NCBI RefSeq assembly: GCF_003851885.1
Contig: NZ_BHZE01000020.1
Coordinates: forward strand, 1 to 53,695
Direction of reading: 5' to 3'
From: Thermaurantimonas aggregans
Lineage (GTDB): Bacteria > Bacteroidota > Bacteroidia > Flavobacteriales > Schleiferiaceae
Length of the DNA stretch: 53,695 nt
The position numbers were made by a program, and so were the translations under genes. A model generated the notes under the pieces. It had not been told where the DNA came from. It saw only the letters and a program-made list of their open reading frames with translations, and did not search any database. Of the stretch, positions 15,383 through 24,151 are shown piece after piece (position 1 is the stretch's first letter; every line of letters begins with the position of its first letter).

Positions 15383-17783
15383 TAGTTTTAACAGTTAATT
15401 CTTTCCTATTGATGTACAAGATATTTTGAGTATCCTTCTTTATTAAATTAATTTGTTCAACATCTCTATCATTTATAAAATTTCCTTTTCTTTTATTATC
15501 CATTGTTTCATTAAATCTCTTTGAATCTTCTGAATCCAACCATTTGATTTTTCTTTTCAATTCATCTAATATTGAGGAATATGAAGATTTTCTATCTTTT
15601 AACTGTTTTTCCAATTCCTCTAATGATTCCTTATCTCCGTTAGGGCCAGATTTGCCGTCTTTTTCTTTATTCGATTTATTTTGCTTACCATTTTCAGAAG
15701 AATTTTCACTCTCATTAGTATTTGAATCATTGTTTGAATTTTTTTTAGGATCTCCATTTGAAGTAGAACCATTATCTTCTTTTCCATCATTAGATTCTTC
15801 ACCAATAAGTTCACTCAATCCGGGTTTTTTTGAATTCCCTGTATTGGAGGGATTTGTGCAATTTGAATTATTCTGCGAATTGTTTTGGTTATTGGAATTA
15901 ATATTGTTCTGTTCAACATTCTTAATTATCTGATACAACTTAACGGAAAGATTATTAATAGCAAAAACAAAGGTTTTTAAATCTGAATTATTTTGAATAG
16001 TATTTTTTAATCTTTCATACTCTTCAGATAATATCGGACGAAGTGTTTTGTTTTTAATAAGAAGCATATTTAAAGAATCTGCCAAAGTTAGCAAATTAGA
16101 ATTATTTAATAAGTCTTTATTGTTTTTGTACTTATTCTTTTCAATGTCAAGAGAAAGATTGTTAAAAGACAACAATAACCCTTCAAGGATTATATGTTCA
16201 GAAGCATTTATTTCACTGGCTTCAGATATATTTTCATTGCTTGTCCTAATTTTATGATTTTCCTTTTTGTATCTATTTAATGTATTTTGAAGTTTTTGTT
16301 TTAATAACTCGTTGGCTAAGTCTTGAGAATTTTTCGAAATATTTTGAAACTCTTCCAAAAGTTTATTTACATCTTTTAAAAGTGTTTTTATTTGATTAAT
16401 ACGCATTTGATCATAGAAATCTGAAGAAATATCATTTAATTGATTTTGAAAATTTTGTAACAATTGCTTTATTTCGTTAATAGGAGAGGTTTTTATCTGC
16501 TCATTTAAAGTGTTAATAACAGATAGTATATCACTTTCAAGACTTTCGAGGTATTGATTTAATATTTCACTGTTGTTGAAAGCATTAGCAGTCGTATTTA
16601 ATATTGAGTATTTATTCCCAATGGTAATTCTAGTAGTCTTATTTAAAATGTTTGATGCAATGATGGTGTACTGTAAATTAGTATCTAATTCAATAAGTAG
16701 AGAAGTTTTTGGTTGTTTAAAAAAATCTGTATTACCATTGATCTGAACATTTTTTATTCCATGGTCATCACTAATAGAAATCAAATAAAAATTTCCTACT
16801 TTAGAATAATTTATTACAGGGGAAGAAATATTTCTTTTCGTTAAAAAAACTTGAAAGGTATCGCATACGTAAGTATTACAAAGAACAAAATCTATAACTG
16901 TGTCATTTTTGAACAAAAAATTTCCTGTTATAAGTTTATTTGCTGAATTATCAGCCATTAACTTGTATTCGACTATTGAGTTACTTAATATATTTAAATG
17001 AGTAATGTTAGTAAAGCGTTCTTTTATTGAATTATCATAGATTGAATGTACTGTAAATTCACGAACTTTTGGACGAGGAACGATTTGTAATAGAACTTTT
17101 TTATGATAAGAATTCAATTTAAAGTATAATTTGTTTTCATTAGGTGATGCTAAACCGATAAAATTTTTTCCTTTAACAAGATCAGTATTGTAACTGGCAT
17201 ATTGTAACTGAATTTGACCATTGCAATCAAAATCTGTAAATAGAAAAATACTGTCACCTTCAACAAAAAAATTTTTATTAAAAGTGTATGAAATTTTTTC
17301 CACATACTTATCAAAAACATCTTGATTAAAATTAATTTGAAAGAACTTAAAACTAAAAGAAATAGTAAGTATGAGTATTATAAACAAGTATAAGATTATT
17401 TTTTTTGGCTTTGGAAAAAAGAAATATTTTAAACGTTTTGATAACTCAACAGAAGAAAAAACATCAACTCTTTTTACCAATTCACCCTGAATAGAAAAAT
17501 CTAAAAAATCTTTATTGGTAAAAAGTAAATTAAATATTTTGCTTTTAAAAGTAGTTGAAAAATAAAATAAAACTACTATAATTAAAAGAACTACAAAAAG
17601 AAAGAATACTATTAGGCTAATGTTTGATAATAGATTGAAAACTGAAAAATTTTTGACTACATAAAGACCAAAATTTACTAAAGCGTTAAAATTAACGTAA
17701 ATTAAACTAAAAAAAGCCAAAATACTTAGTCCAACCACAAAGACCTTTAAGTACCACAAAAATTTTACACGAGTCAAGTTCAT
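15369..17783 (-). CDS. DUF4175-like membrane protein, shortened and low-complexity
   Basis: A 804-residue protein with three hydrophobic segments near residues 14-33, 50-73 and 127-146, then an extracytoplasmic beta-rich part (ITHLNILSNSIVEYKLMADN region), a long helical coiled-coil-like part (about 400-560) and an N/S/K/D/G-rich low-complexity stretch at about 618-720. I assign DUF4175 mainly from the layout and its place directly upstream of ybeY and mnmG, where Bacteroidota keep a DUF4175 gene. That family is usually longer, near 1,100 residues. Function is unknown. DNA is extremely AT-rich (13 G+C in 60 bases at 16081-16140). I chose ATG 17783 over a TTG at 17795, because the TTG would lie inside the shared promoter palindrome. 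Confidence 0.65.
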   Translation of the reverse strand: MNLTRVKFLWYLKVFVVGLSILAFFSLIYVNFNALVNFGLYVVKNFSVFNLLSNISLIVFFLFVVLLIIVVLFYFSTTFKSKIFNLLFTNKDFLDFSIQGELVKRVDVFSSVELSKRLKYFFFPKPKKIILYLFIILILTISFSFKFFQINFNQDVFDKYVEKISYTFNKNFFVEGDSIFLFTDFDCNGQIQLQYASYNTDLVKGKNFIGLASPNENKLYFKLNSYHKKVLLQIVPRPKVREFTVHSIYDNSIKERFTNITHLNILSNSIVEYKLMADNSANKLITGNFLFKNDTVIDFVLCNTYVCDTFQVFLTKRNISSPVINYSKVGNFYLISISDDHGIKNVQINGNTDFFKQPKTSLLIELDTNLQYTIIASNILNKTTRITIGNKYSILNTTANAFNNSEILNQYLESLESDILSVINTLNEQIKTSPINEIKQLLQNFQNQLNDISSDFYDQMRINQIKTLLKDVNKLLEEFQNISKNSQDLANELLKQKLQNTLNRYKKENHKIRTSNENISEASEINASEHIILEGLLLSFNNLSLDIEKNKYKNNKDLLNNSNLLTLADSLNMLLIKNKTLRPILSEEYERLKNTIQNNSDLKTFVFAINNLSVKLYQIIKNVEQNNINSNNQNNSQNNSNCTNPSNTGNSKKPGLSELIGEESNDGKEDNGSTSNGDPKKNSNNDSNTNESENSSENGKQNKSNKEKDGKSGPNGDKESLEELEKQLKDRKSSYSSILDELKRKIKWLDSEDSKRFNETMDNKRKGNFINDRDVEQINLIKKDTQNILYINRKELTVKTNVRY

Positions 17784-17800
17784 AATTTTGCACAAAATTA
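17783..17800. promoter_or_regulatory. Palindrome holding two divergent -7 boxes
   Basis: TAATTTTG (17783-17790), CA, CAAAATTA (17793-17800) form an 18-bp inverted repeat, and each arm matches TAnnTTTG exactly. The plus arm points to gltX (ATG at 17804, 13 bases on). The minus arm points to the DUF4175-like gene (ATG at 17783, 9 bases on). Only 20 bases separate the two start codons, so the box for one gene overlaps the start region of the other. Confidence 0.55.
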
Positions 17801-17803
17801 CAA

Positions 17804-19300
17804 ATGAGAAGAGTACGATTTGCGCCTAGTCCTACAGGACCCTTGCATATGGGAGGTGTGAGAACAGCACTTTACAACTATTTGTTTGCAAAACAAGATG
17901 ATGGAAAGTTCTTAATAAGAATAGAAGACACCGATCAAACGCGTACTGTATCATATGCAGAAAACTACATCTTCGAAACACTTGAATGGCTTGGATTAAT
18001 ACCGGATGAAGGATACATTGCAGAAGAACGCAAAGAATATAAACAATCCAATAGAAAAGAATTATATAAACAGTTTGTCAATAAACTTTTAGACTCAGGC
18101 GCAGCATACATTGCTTTTGACACACCTGAAGAATTGGAAAACATTAGAGAACTATCAAACAAAAGTGGTAAACAGTGGCAGTATGACAGCATTACACGCC
18201 AGTATATGCGAAATAGTCTTACACTGCCAACAGACGAAGTTGAAAAGCTTCTTTCATCAGGTACACCACACGTAGTTAGACTTAAGCTTGACAGAAATGA
18301 AGAAGTTCGATTTGATGACATGATTCGAGGAACCGTTGTTTTTAACACCAATAATCTTGATGATAAAATTTTGTTTAAATCAGATGGAATGCCTACATAT
18401 CATCTGGCAAATGTGGTAGATGACCACCTAATGAATATTACACACGTAATAAGGGGTGAAGAATGGTTACCATCAACACCCATTCACGTATTGTTGTATA
18501 AAAAATTAGGGCTCGAAGAACAAATGCCTAAATTTGCGCATCTACCATTATTGTTAAGACCAGATGGAAATGGAAAATTAAGCAAAAGAGACGGCGAAAA
18601 ATATGGATTTCCAGTATTTCCACTACAGTTTACTTCTGAAAATAATGTGGTTGTAAAAGGATATAAAGAAATAGGATTTTTACCGGAAGCATTTATAAAC
18701 ATGTTAGCGCTCTTGGGATGGAATCCTGGTACAGAACAAGAAATTTTCAGTCGTGAAGAATTAATTCAACAATTTTCTATAAATAGAATTTCAAAATCAG
18801 GTGCCAAGTTTAGTTATGATAAAGCTCTCTGGATAAATCACAATCATATTAAAAATTCCTCTTCTGAATATCTCTTCGATTACATTACTAAATATTTTCC
18901 AATAGAAAATCTTGAAAAGGAATTGTTTTTCAGATTAATAGAGGTTGACAAAGTACGAGTAAATCTTTTGACTGAAATATTAGAAGATTACAGATCATGT
19001 ATTGATTATGAGACGAATTTGGACAAAGAATTTTATAATTTACAAATTCAAAAAATCAATAAACCAATTATTGAAAATCTTATAAAAAAATTAAAGAAGC
19101 TTGAAGAAACTTCATTAAATGGAATTGATCATTTTTTCAAAAATTTTTTGAATGAAAACAACATTAAAATAGGAGCTATAGGATTATCCTTAAGAGCACT
19201 TTTAATGGGTAAAAAATCAGGTCCAGCTATATCAGAAATAATATATGTTTTAGGCAAAGAACTTACGATTAAAAGATTAGAAAAAATTTATGAGATTTAA
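17804..19300 (+). CDS. gltX: Glutamate--tRNA ligase
   Basis: A class I aminoacyl-tRNA synthetase of 498 residues that charges tRNA-Glu. The HIGH-equivalent is APSPTGPLHMGGVRTALYN near residue 6, followed by RIEDTDQTR. VIRGEEWLPSTPIH near residue 212 binds glutamate and ATP. The KMSKS-equivalent is GKLSKRDG near residue 262. The C-terminal helical anticodon-binding region (from about residue 350) is AT-rich and divergent but complete. It has no zinc-binding cysteine cluster of the E. coli type. It overlaps folB by 11 bases and leads a gltX-folB-tRNA-Cys unit. Confidence 0.96.
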   Translation: MRRVRFAPSPTGPLHMGGVRTALYNYLFAKQDDGKFLIRIEDTDQTRTVSYAENYIFETLEWLGLIPDEGYIAEERKEYKQSNRKELYKQFVNKLLDSGAAYIAFDTPEELENIRELSNKSGKQWQYDSITRQYMRNSLTLPTDEVEKLLSSGTPHVVRLKLDRNEEVRFDDMIRGTVVFNTNNLDDKILFKSDGMPTYHLANVVDDHLMNITHVIRGEEWLPSTPIHVLLYKKLGLEEQMPKFAHLPLLLRPDGNGKLSKRDGEKYGFPVFPLQFTSENNVVVKGYKEIGFLPEAFINMLALLGWNPGTEQEIFSREELIQQFSINRISKSGAKFSYDKALWINHNHIKNSSSEYLFDYITKYFPIENLEKELFFRLIEVDKVRVNLLTEILEDYRSCIDYETNLDKEFYNLQIQKINKPIIENLIKKLKKLEETSLNGIDHFFKNFLNENNIKIGAIGLSLRALLMGKKSGPAISEIIYVLGKELTIKRLEKIYEI

Positions 19301-19637
19301 AATTAAACTAGAAAATATTCGCATTTATGGTTTCAATGGATGTATAGAAGAAGAATCAAAAATTGGTACAGAATACATAGTTAATATTGAAATTACAACG
19401 GTAAATACATCATATAAAATAGACGAGCTTACTGAAACGGTAGATTATTGTCAAGTTTATGCAATAATAGAAGAGGAGAGTCGAAATCGCTATAATCTCA
19501 TAGAAACATTGGCACACAAGATTTTTCATAGAATAAAAAGCATACCGAACATTGAAGGCTGTATCGTTGAAATAAAAAAATTAAATCCTCCGATTAATGG
19601 AGATGTTGAATCAGTCACTGTTATATTTGCAACCTGA
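19290..19637 (+). CDS. folB: Dihydroneopterin aldolase
   Basis: The folate pathway enzyme that splits 7,8-dihydroneopterin into 6-hydroxymethyl-dihydropterin and glycolaldehyde. Its 115 residues fit the family. The opening KIKLENIRIYGFNGCIEEE contains the Y-G/F-x-G-x-x-x-E signature with the catalytic-region glutamate. ETVDYCQVYAIIEE near residue 45 and NLIETLAHKIFHRI near residue 68 are the conserved helices. VEIKKLNPPI near residue 92 carries the catalytic lysine. The ATG overlaps the gltX 3' end by 11 bases. FolK, the next enzyme in the pathway, is encoded at 48723-49217 in the same window. Confidence 0.93.
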   Translation: MRFKIKLENIRIYGFNGCIEEESKIGTEYIVNIEITTVNTSYKIDELTETVDYCQVYAIIEEESRNRYNLIETLAHKIFHRIKSIPNIEGCIVEIKKLNPPINGDVESVTVIFAT

Positions 19638-19640
19638 TTT

Positions 19641-19711
19641 GGTTCTGTGGCCGAGGGGCTAGGCAGAGGTCTGCAAAACCTCCTACACCGGTTCGAATCC
19701 GGTCGGAACCT
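19641..19711 (+). tRNA. tRNA-Cys (GCA)
   Basis: A 71-base cloverleaf. The acceptor stem GGTTCTG (19641-19647) pairs with CGGAACC (19704-19710). The anticodon arm is GAGGT-CTGCAAA-ACCTC, giving anticodon GCA, and the T arm ACCGG-TTCGAAT-CCGGT is perfect. CCA is not encoded. It begins 3 bases after the folB stop, so it may be transcribed with gltX-folB. The ALDH7 gene begins 25 bases later. Confidence 0.96.
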
Positions 19712-19736
19712 CTACTTAAAATCTCCCCTACTCTTT

Positions 19737-21257
19737 ATGGAAACTCTTATTGCAAACGACTCAAAAGTGATTCCAGGCACTTGGGTCGGTAAAGATTCTT
19801 TTTTATCAACCAATTTAATTGAATCTTATTCACCCATTGACAACTCACTGCTCGGAGCAGTTAGTACAACAACACGCGAACAATACGATACAGTCATAAC
19901 AGAGGCTTACAAGGCTTTTAAAGAATGGAGAAAAATACCAGCACCAAAAAGAGGTGCTTTTGTGAGGGCTTTTGCCGACAGAGTAAGAGAAAAGAAAGAA
20001 GAGTTGGCAAAGCTTATAACACTTGAAATGGGAAAATCCATTCAAGAAGCATTGGGAGAAGTTCAAGAAATCATCGACATATGTGACTTTGCTGTAGGTC
20101 TATCGAGACAACTTTATGGATTAACTATTCAATCAGAACGGCCAAACCACAAGATGCTTGAAACTTGGCATCCTTTAGGAATTGTTGGAATTATATCGGC
20201 ATTTAACTTTCCAATGGCTGTGTGGTCGTGGAATTCGACTATTGCATGGGTATGTGGTAATGTAACTGTATGGAAACCAAGTGAAAAAGTTCCATTATGC
20301 GCCATAGAACTACAGAAAATTGTTTCCCAAGTTTTAGATGAGTTCAATTATCCACAAGCTATTTCAAGCGTAATTAACGGCGATTACCGAGTTGGTGAAT
20401 TTCTATCACACGACCATAGAGTAGCGTTGGTTTCGGCTACTGGCAGTACCCGAATGGGAAAAGAAGTAGCTAAAGCTGTATCAGAGAGATTGGGAAGATA
20501 TTTATTAGAACTCGGTGGAAACAATGCAATCATAGTAACACCATCAGCAGATTTAAAACTGTTAATTCCAGCCGTAGTTTTCGGTGCCGTGGGTACAGCC
20601 GGACAGAGATGCACAAGTACCCGTAGATTGATTATTCACAACAACGTTTACGAAAAAGTTTTACATGCAATTAAAAACGCTTATAATCAATTAAAAATTG
20701 GTAATCCATTAGATGAAAAAAATCATTTAGGACCACTTATCGATAAAACAGCCGTTGATAACTATCTAAAAGCCATTGAAAAAGCTGTTTCCAATGGAGG
20801 TAGAATAATTCATCACGGAGGTGTATTAGAAGGCGAAGAATATGCATCCGGGTTATACGTTAAACCATGCATTATAGAGGTAACACCGGAGAATCCAATG
20901 GTGCAAGTAGAAACATTTGCGCCCATTCTATATGTAATGAGATATGAAAGAATTGAAGAAGCAATTGAAATTCATAACAATGTTCCACAAGGATTGTCAT
21001 CATCTATTATGACACTCAACATGCGCGAAGCTGAGTATTTCCTCTCAAGTGAGGGAAGTGATTGCGGTATTGCCAACGTAAATATTGGAACTTCGGGTGC
21101 TGAGATTGGAGGAGCCTTTGGAGGTGAAAAAGAAACAGGAGGTGGACGCGAAAGTGGTAGTGACGCATGGAAAAATTACATGAGACGCCAGACCACCACT
21201 ATAAATTACGGTACTGACCTACCACTTGCACAAGGCATAAAGTTTACAATTGAGTAA
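19737..21257 (+). CDS. ALDH7-type aldehyde dehydrogenase (alpha-aminoadipic semialdehyde)
   Basis: An NAD-dependent aldehyde dehydrogenase of 506 residues, close to the antiquitin (ALDH7A1) group that oxidises alpha-aminoadipic semialdehyde in lysine breakdown. The landmarks are WHPLGIVGIISAFNFPMAVW near residue 143, WKPSEKVPLCAIELQKI, the Glu of LLELGGNN (E258) and the nucleophile C292 in AGQRCTSTRR, 34 residues apart as expected. NVNIGTSGAEIGGAFGGEKE near residue 460 is the ALDH7 C-terminal signature. The ATG at 19737 is the right start, because an in-frame extension upstream would run through tRNA-Cys. Its 3' end overlaps the convergent Nudix gene by 14 bases. No other lysine degradation gene is visible. 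Confidence 0.92.
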   Translation: METLIANDSKVIPGTWVGKDSFLSTNLIESYSPIDNSLLGAVSTTTREQYDTVITEAYKAFKEWRKIPAPKRGAFVRAFADRVREKKEELAKLITLEMGKSIQEALGEVQEIIDICDFAVGLSRQLYGLTIQSERPNHKMLETWHPLGIVGIISAFNFPMAVWSWNSTIAWVCGNVTVWKPSEKVPLCAIELQKIVSQVLDEFNYPQAISSVINGDYRVGEFLSHDHRVALVSATGSTRMGKEVAKAVSERLGRYLLELGGNNAIIVTPSADLKLLIPAVVFGAVGTAGQRCTSTRRLIIHNNVYEKVLHAIKNAYNQLKIGNPLDEKNHLGPLIDKTAVDNYLKAIEKAVSNGGRIIHHGGVLEGEEYASGLYVKPCIIEVTPENPMVQVETFAPILYVMRYERIEEAIEIHNNVPQGLSSSIMTLNMREAEYFLSSEGSDCGIANVNIGTSGAEIGGAFGGEKETGGGRESGSDAWKNYMRRQTTTINYGTDLPLAQGIKFTIE

Positions 21258-21849
21258 TATCAATCAATAATAGCTGAGGAAAGTTCTCTGAAATCAGAGG
21301 ACTTTTCGCAGCTATTAATTGAAATAACTTAAGTCCGGCAGCCACTGAGATACTGTCTCTAATTTCACCTTTTATCACCATTTTAATCAATTCTTCTACT
21401 TTTATTTTTTTAATTTCTAATAGTTCAGTTTCTTCGTGTTCGGTACTATAAAAAGTTAAATCTCCCGCTAAAAAAATATAAGATATTTCGTCAGTAGCGC
21501 TATTGCTCAAATCGAGTTCTTGAATTAAAAACCATTTCTTTGCAACAGCGCCAATTTCTTCTTTAAGTTCTCTCTTTGCACTCTTTAAGATATCTTCATT
21601 TTCCGGTCCACCACCTTCAGGAATTTCCCAAGAATATCTATTCAGAGGATACCTATATTGACCAACAATGTAGGTATAACCATTTTCATCAATCGGTACA
21701 ATACCAATTGCAAAATTCTTAAAATGAACTAAACCATAAATACCCTTTCCACCATTAGGATTTATTATATCTCGATGATGTATCCTTATCCATTTATTTT
21801 CATAAACTACAGTATCCTTTAGAGTGATCCAGGAATTATCGCTATTCAT
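21244..21849 (-). CDS. Nudix hydrolase
   Basis: A 201-residue Nudix protein. The Nudix box fits G-x5-E-x7-R-E-U-x-E-E-x-G-U exactly (GGGPENE ... RELKEEIGA, near residues 78-100). The strand YTYIVGQYRYPLNRYSWEIPEG before it resembles ADP-sugar pyrophosphatases of the NUDT5/YffH group, which cleave ADP-ribose or GDP-mannose. The exact substrate cannot be read from the box. The ATG overlaps the stop of the upstream MORN-like gene (ATGA), so the two are co-translated. The 3' end runs 14 bases into the convergent ALDH7 gene. Confidence 0.9.
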   Translation of the reverse strand: MNSDNSWITLKDTVVYENKWIRIHHRDIINPNGGKGIYGLVHFKNFAIGIVPIDENGYTYIVGQYRYPLNRYSWEIPEGGGPENEDILKSAKRELKEEIGAVAKKWFLIQELDLSNSATDEISYIFLAGDLTFYSTEHEETELLEIKKIKVEELIKMVIKGEIRDSISVAAGLKLFQLIAAKSPLISENFPQLLLIDITQL

Positions 21850-23402
21850 AAAGTTATTTTTACACCGTTATATTTTTTTTCTACATCGTTTTTGTATTCT
21901 ATTGTAAGATATTTATTGCCATTTTGATCGTAAAAAGACCAAATACCATCCCGTTTACCGAATAGATAGTTACCTGTAATCATTTTTTTTCCATCAGGAT
22001 AATAAATTGTATAACTACCATTTAACAAACCATTTTCATAATAAACTTCAGATTTTAATGTAACATCGTCATAAAAAGTCAACCATTTACCGCTTTTTAG
22101 ATCATTGAGATACTGACCTTTCTCTGTAAAATTATTAAGAGATAAAAACCAAGGACCGTTTAATAACCCATCTTCATAGTTTGCTTCTTTTATTAAATTA
22201 CCATCACAATCATATTCTCTAAGAAGCCCTTCTTCCTTTCCGTTAATATATGAAATTTCTTTTAAGATATTTCCATTGGTGCAATAACTCAACCATTTAC
22301 CATTTAGCAAGTCACGTTTGTATTCTCCTTTTTCCTGAATTGAACCATCTGGATAATAGTATTCCCAAATACCTTCTTTTAAATCATTATAGAATTCACC
22401 TCTTGAATACAGCTTACCATCTGTATAATAAAATTTCCATAATCCAAACTTTCGACCATTAGAATCGAGCATACCTTCTGATAAAAGGATACCTTTTTCT
22501 GAAAATATTTTGGTACCTATATAATTTCCTTTTTCATCATAAAAAGAATGTTTACCAATCGGAATAGAATCTTCAAAAAACAATCCTTCCTGTTTAATTA
22601 AAAAAGTACCTTCATGATATCGCCTCAATAAATTTACTTTAGCATTGTTTGAATTATCATATAACGAGTCATTAATCCATATTTCGATTTTTATGATTTC
22701 TCCGTTAGGACTAAAAAATTTGAATTGACCATTTTTTTTACCATTTTTATAAAATCCTTCAATCTTTTTTTTATAATCAGGGTAAAAGTCCATATATATA
22801 CCTTCTAGTAATCCAAGGTTATTTTTTCTATTAACAGGTAATTTTTTTAGTAAAATTCCATCTTTATAGGAAAAAACGGAAATTATAGTACCTAGAGTAT
22901 CTAATTCATAAGCATCATCATTTTCTAACCCATTAACATATTGATAGATAAATGTCTTATAACCGTTTTTGAATAAAACCCTCATACCACTCAATAAATT
23001 ATTCATATAAAACGAAGAATCGATTACTTGATCGTTTTCAAACACTAATGAGGGTCCATGTTTGATTCCATTAGAATAATTTATTGTCGAACGAAGATTA
23101 CCGAGTGAATCATAAAAATACCACGTTCCATCTAATAGGTAGTTTATACGATTTCCCTCACTTTTCTTAATTCCATTTTCGTAATAATTGATCCAAAATC
23201 CATCTGGCATATTGTTTCTAAGAAAACCTTTGCTTGCTATTGCTCCACTTTGATAATACAAAATAACTGGAACAAGAGTGTCATTGTTTTGTCCATTTAA
23301 CAACTTACAATTAACTAGTATTAATAAGGAAAAAAGGAAATTCTTTTTTTTGGTGGTTATTATTATTAGATTGTTAATTCTGTGTAAAAAAAATATTGCC
23401 AA
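21846..23402 (-). CDS. Exported MORN-like (YwqK-type) repeat protein
   Basis: A 518-residue protein built almost entirely of about a dozen or more 20-25 residue repeats of the G-x-W-x-x-Y-Y-x-x-G type, for example DGFWINYYENG, EGIWEYYYPDG, NGKWLSYCTNG and DGIWSFYDQNG. Such repeats are named toxin-antitoxin YwqK family or MORN in automatic annotation, but no toxin gene is nearby. They are common in exported Bacteroidota proteins of unknown role. The N-terminus holds a signal-like stretch (FLFSLLILVNCKLLNGQ) after about 22 residues. The start is uncertain: the only usual codon upstream is TTG at 23402, and no ATG precedes the signal segment. It is coupled by a 4-base overlap to the Nudix gene. 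Confidence 0.78.
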   Translation of the reverse strand: MAIFFLHRINNLIIITTKKKNFLFSLLILVNCKLLNGQNNDTLVPVILYYQSGAIASKGFLRNNMPDGFWINYYENGIKKSEGNRINYLLDGTWYFYDSLGNLRSTINYSNGIKHGPSLVFENDQVIDSSFYMNNLLSGMRVLFKNGYKTFIYQYVNGLENDDAYELDTLGTIISVFSYKDGILLKKLPVNRKNNLGLLEGIYMDFYPDYKKKIEGFYKNGKKNGQFKFFSPNGEIIKIEIWINDSLYDNSNNAKVNLLRRYHEGTFLIKQEGLFFEDSIPIGKHSFYDEKGNYIGTKIFSEKGILLSEGMLDSNGRKFGLWKFYYTDGKLYSRGEFYNDLKEGIWEYYYPDGSIQEKGEYKRDLLNGKWLSYCTNGNILKEISYINGKEEGLLREYDCDGNLIKEANYEDGLLNGPWFLSLNNFTEKGQYLNDLKSGKWLTFYDDVTLKSEVYYENGLLNGSYTIYYPDGKKMITGNYLFGKRDGIWSFYDQNGNKYLTIEYKNDVEKKYNGVKITL

Positions 23403-23725
23403 AGCTTTGAAATTTCGGTTATCAAATATAAATAAAAGAAAATTAACAGTTGTGATATTGAAAATATTGTGATTATCAAGGCTATATTAAAGATATTAAC
23501 ATTGGTTAGTCTTTCAGTTAACCGCATGCTATGAATATTTTTTTTAAATATCTTGTTGAATATCTCAATCTAGAAGTAACAGCTTATTTTAATAATTCAT
23601 AAAAACAACAGTTTGCTCTATTGCTTAATTTGTTTTATTACTTAAAACACGCATTCAAACAAATTTTTTTTCTAAAAGTTACTCAGAGTTATCAACATGC
23701 TATCTTTGTATAAACTAACAAGCTC
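23403..23725. other. AT-rich intergenic region with rpiB promoter
   Basis: These 323 bases separate the divergent MORN-like and rpiB genes and hold no credible gene or RNA. They are AT-rich with several T runs. The only element I can support is TATCTTTG at 23701-23708, an exact -7 box on the plus strand, 17 bases before the rpiB start. A -33 box is not clear. Confidence 0.5.
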
Positions 23726-24151
23726 GTGAAACTCGCCATAGCCTCTGATCACGCTGGCTTCGAATTGAAAGAATTTCTAAAGAATACTTTAGATCAATAT
23801 GAGATAATTGACGTTGGCTGTTTTAGTTCTGAAAGCGTTGATTATCCTGATTACGGTCATCGGCTTGCTGAGCTTATAGAAAAGGGTGAAGTTTCATACG
23901 GTATTGCCATTTGTGGAAGTGGCAATGGTATCAATATGACAGTAAATAAACATCCGGGTATAAGAGGTGCCCTGTGCTGGGATGTAGAAATTGCTCGACT
24001 GGCCAGGGCTCATAACAATGCCAACATTATTTCATTACCCGCGCGATTTATATCCAAAGAAAACGCTCTCAACTTTGTTCGTATTTTTTTAGAAACTCCT
24101 TTTGAAGGGGGAAGGCACTCAAACAGAATTAAGAAAATACCTTGTTTCTAA
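23726..24151 (+). CDS. rpiB: Ribose-5-phosphate isomerase B
   Basis: RpiB interconverts ribose 5-phosphate and ribulose 5-phosphate. The 141-residue protein has the family opening KLAIASDHAGFELKEFL, then VDYPDYGHRLAELI near residue 39, the catalytic-Cys loop ICGSGNGINMTVNKHPGIRGALCWD near residues 63-90, and ARAHNNANIISLPARFI near residue 94. The start is GTG at 23726, since no in-frame ATG precedes the conserved opening. A -7 box lies 17 bases upstream. The stop directly abuts that of the convergent lipoprotein gene at 24152, with no terminator visible. Confidence 0.94.
   Translation: MKLAIASDHAGFELKEFLKNTLDQYEIIDVGCFSSESVDYPDYGHRLAELIEKGEVSYGIAICGSGNGINMTVNKHPGIRGALCWDVEIARLARAHNNANIISLPARFISKENALNFVRIFLETPFEGGRHSNRIKKIPCF

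Noticed and set aside
15544-15933. Open frame of 129 codons on the plus strand
   Set aside because: It is antisense to the low-complexity part of the DUF4175-like gene and reads as F/S/L-rich text without start context.
19647-19736. Upstream in-frame extension of the ALDH7 gene
   Set aside because: It begins within tRNA-Cys and encodes the tRNA sequence. The dehydrogenase starts at ATG 19737.
21846-23402. Toxin-antitoxin system from the YwqK-like name
   Set aside because: The repeats alone are not evidence of an antitoxin, and no toxin gene is nearby. The protein appears exported.
21846-23402. Repeat array or CRISPR
   Set aside because: The periodicity is of protein repeats with diverged DNA. 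There are no identical direct repeats with spacers.
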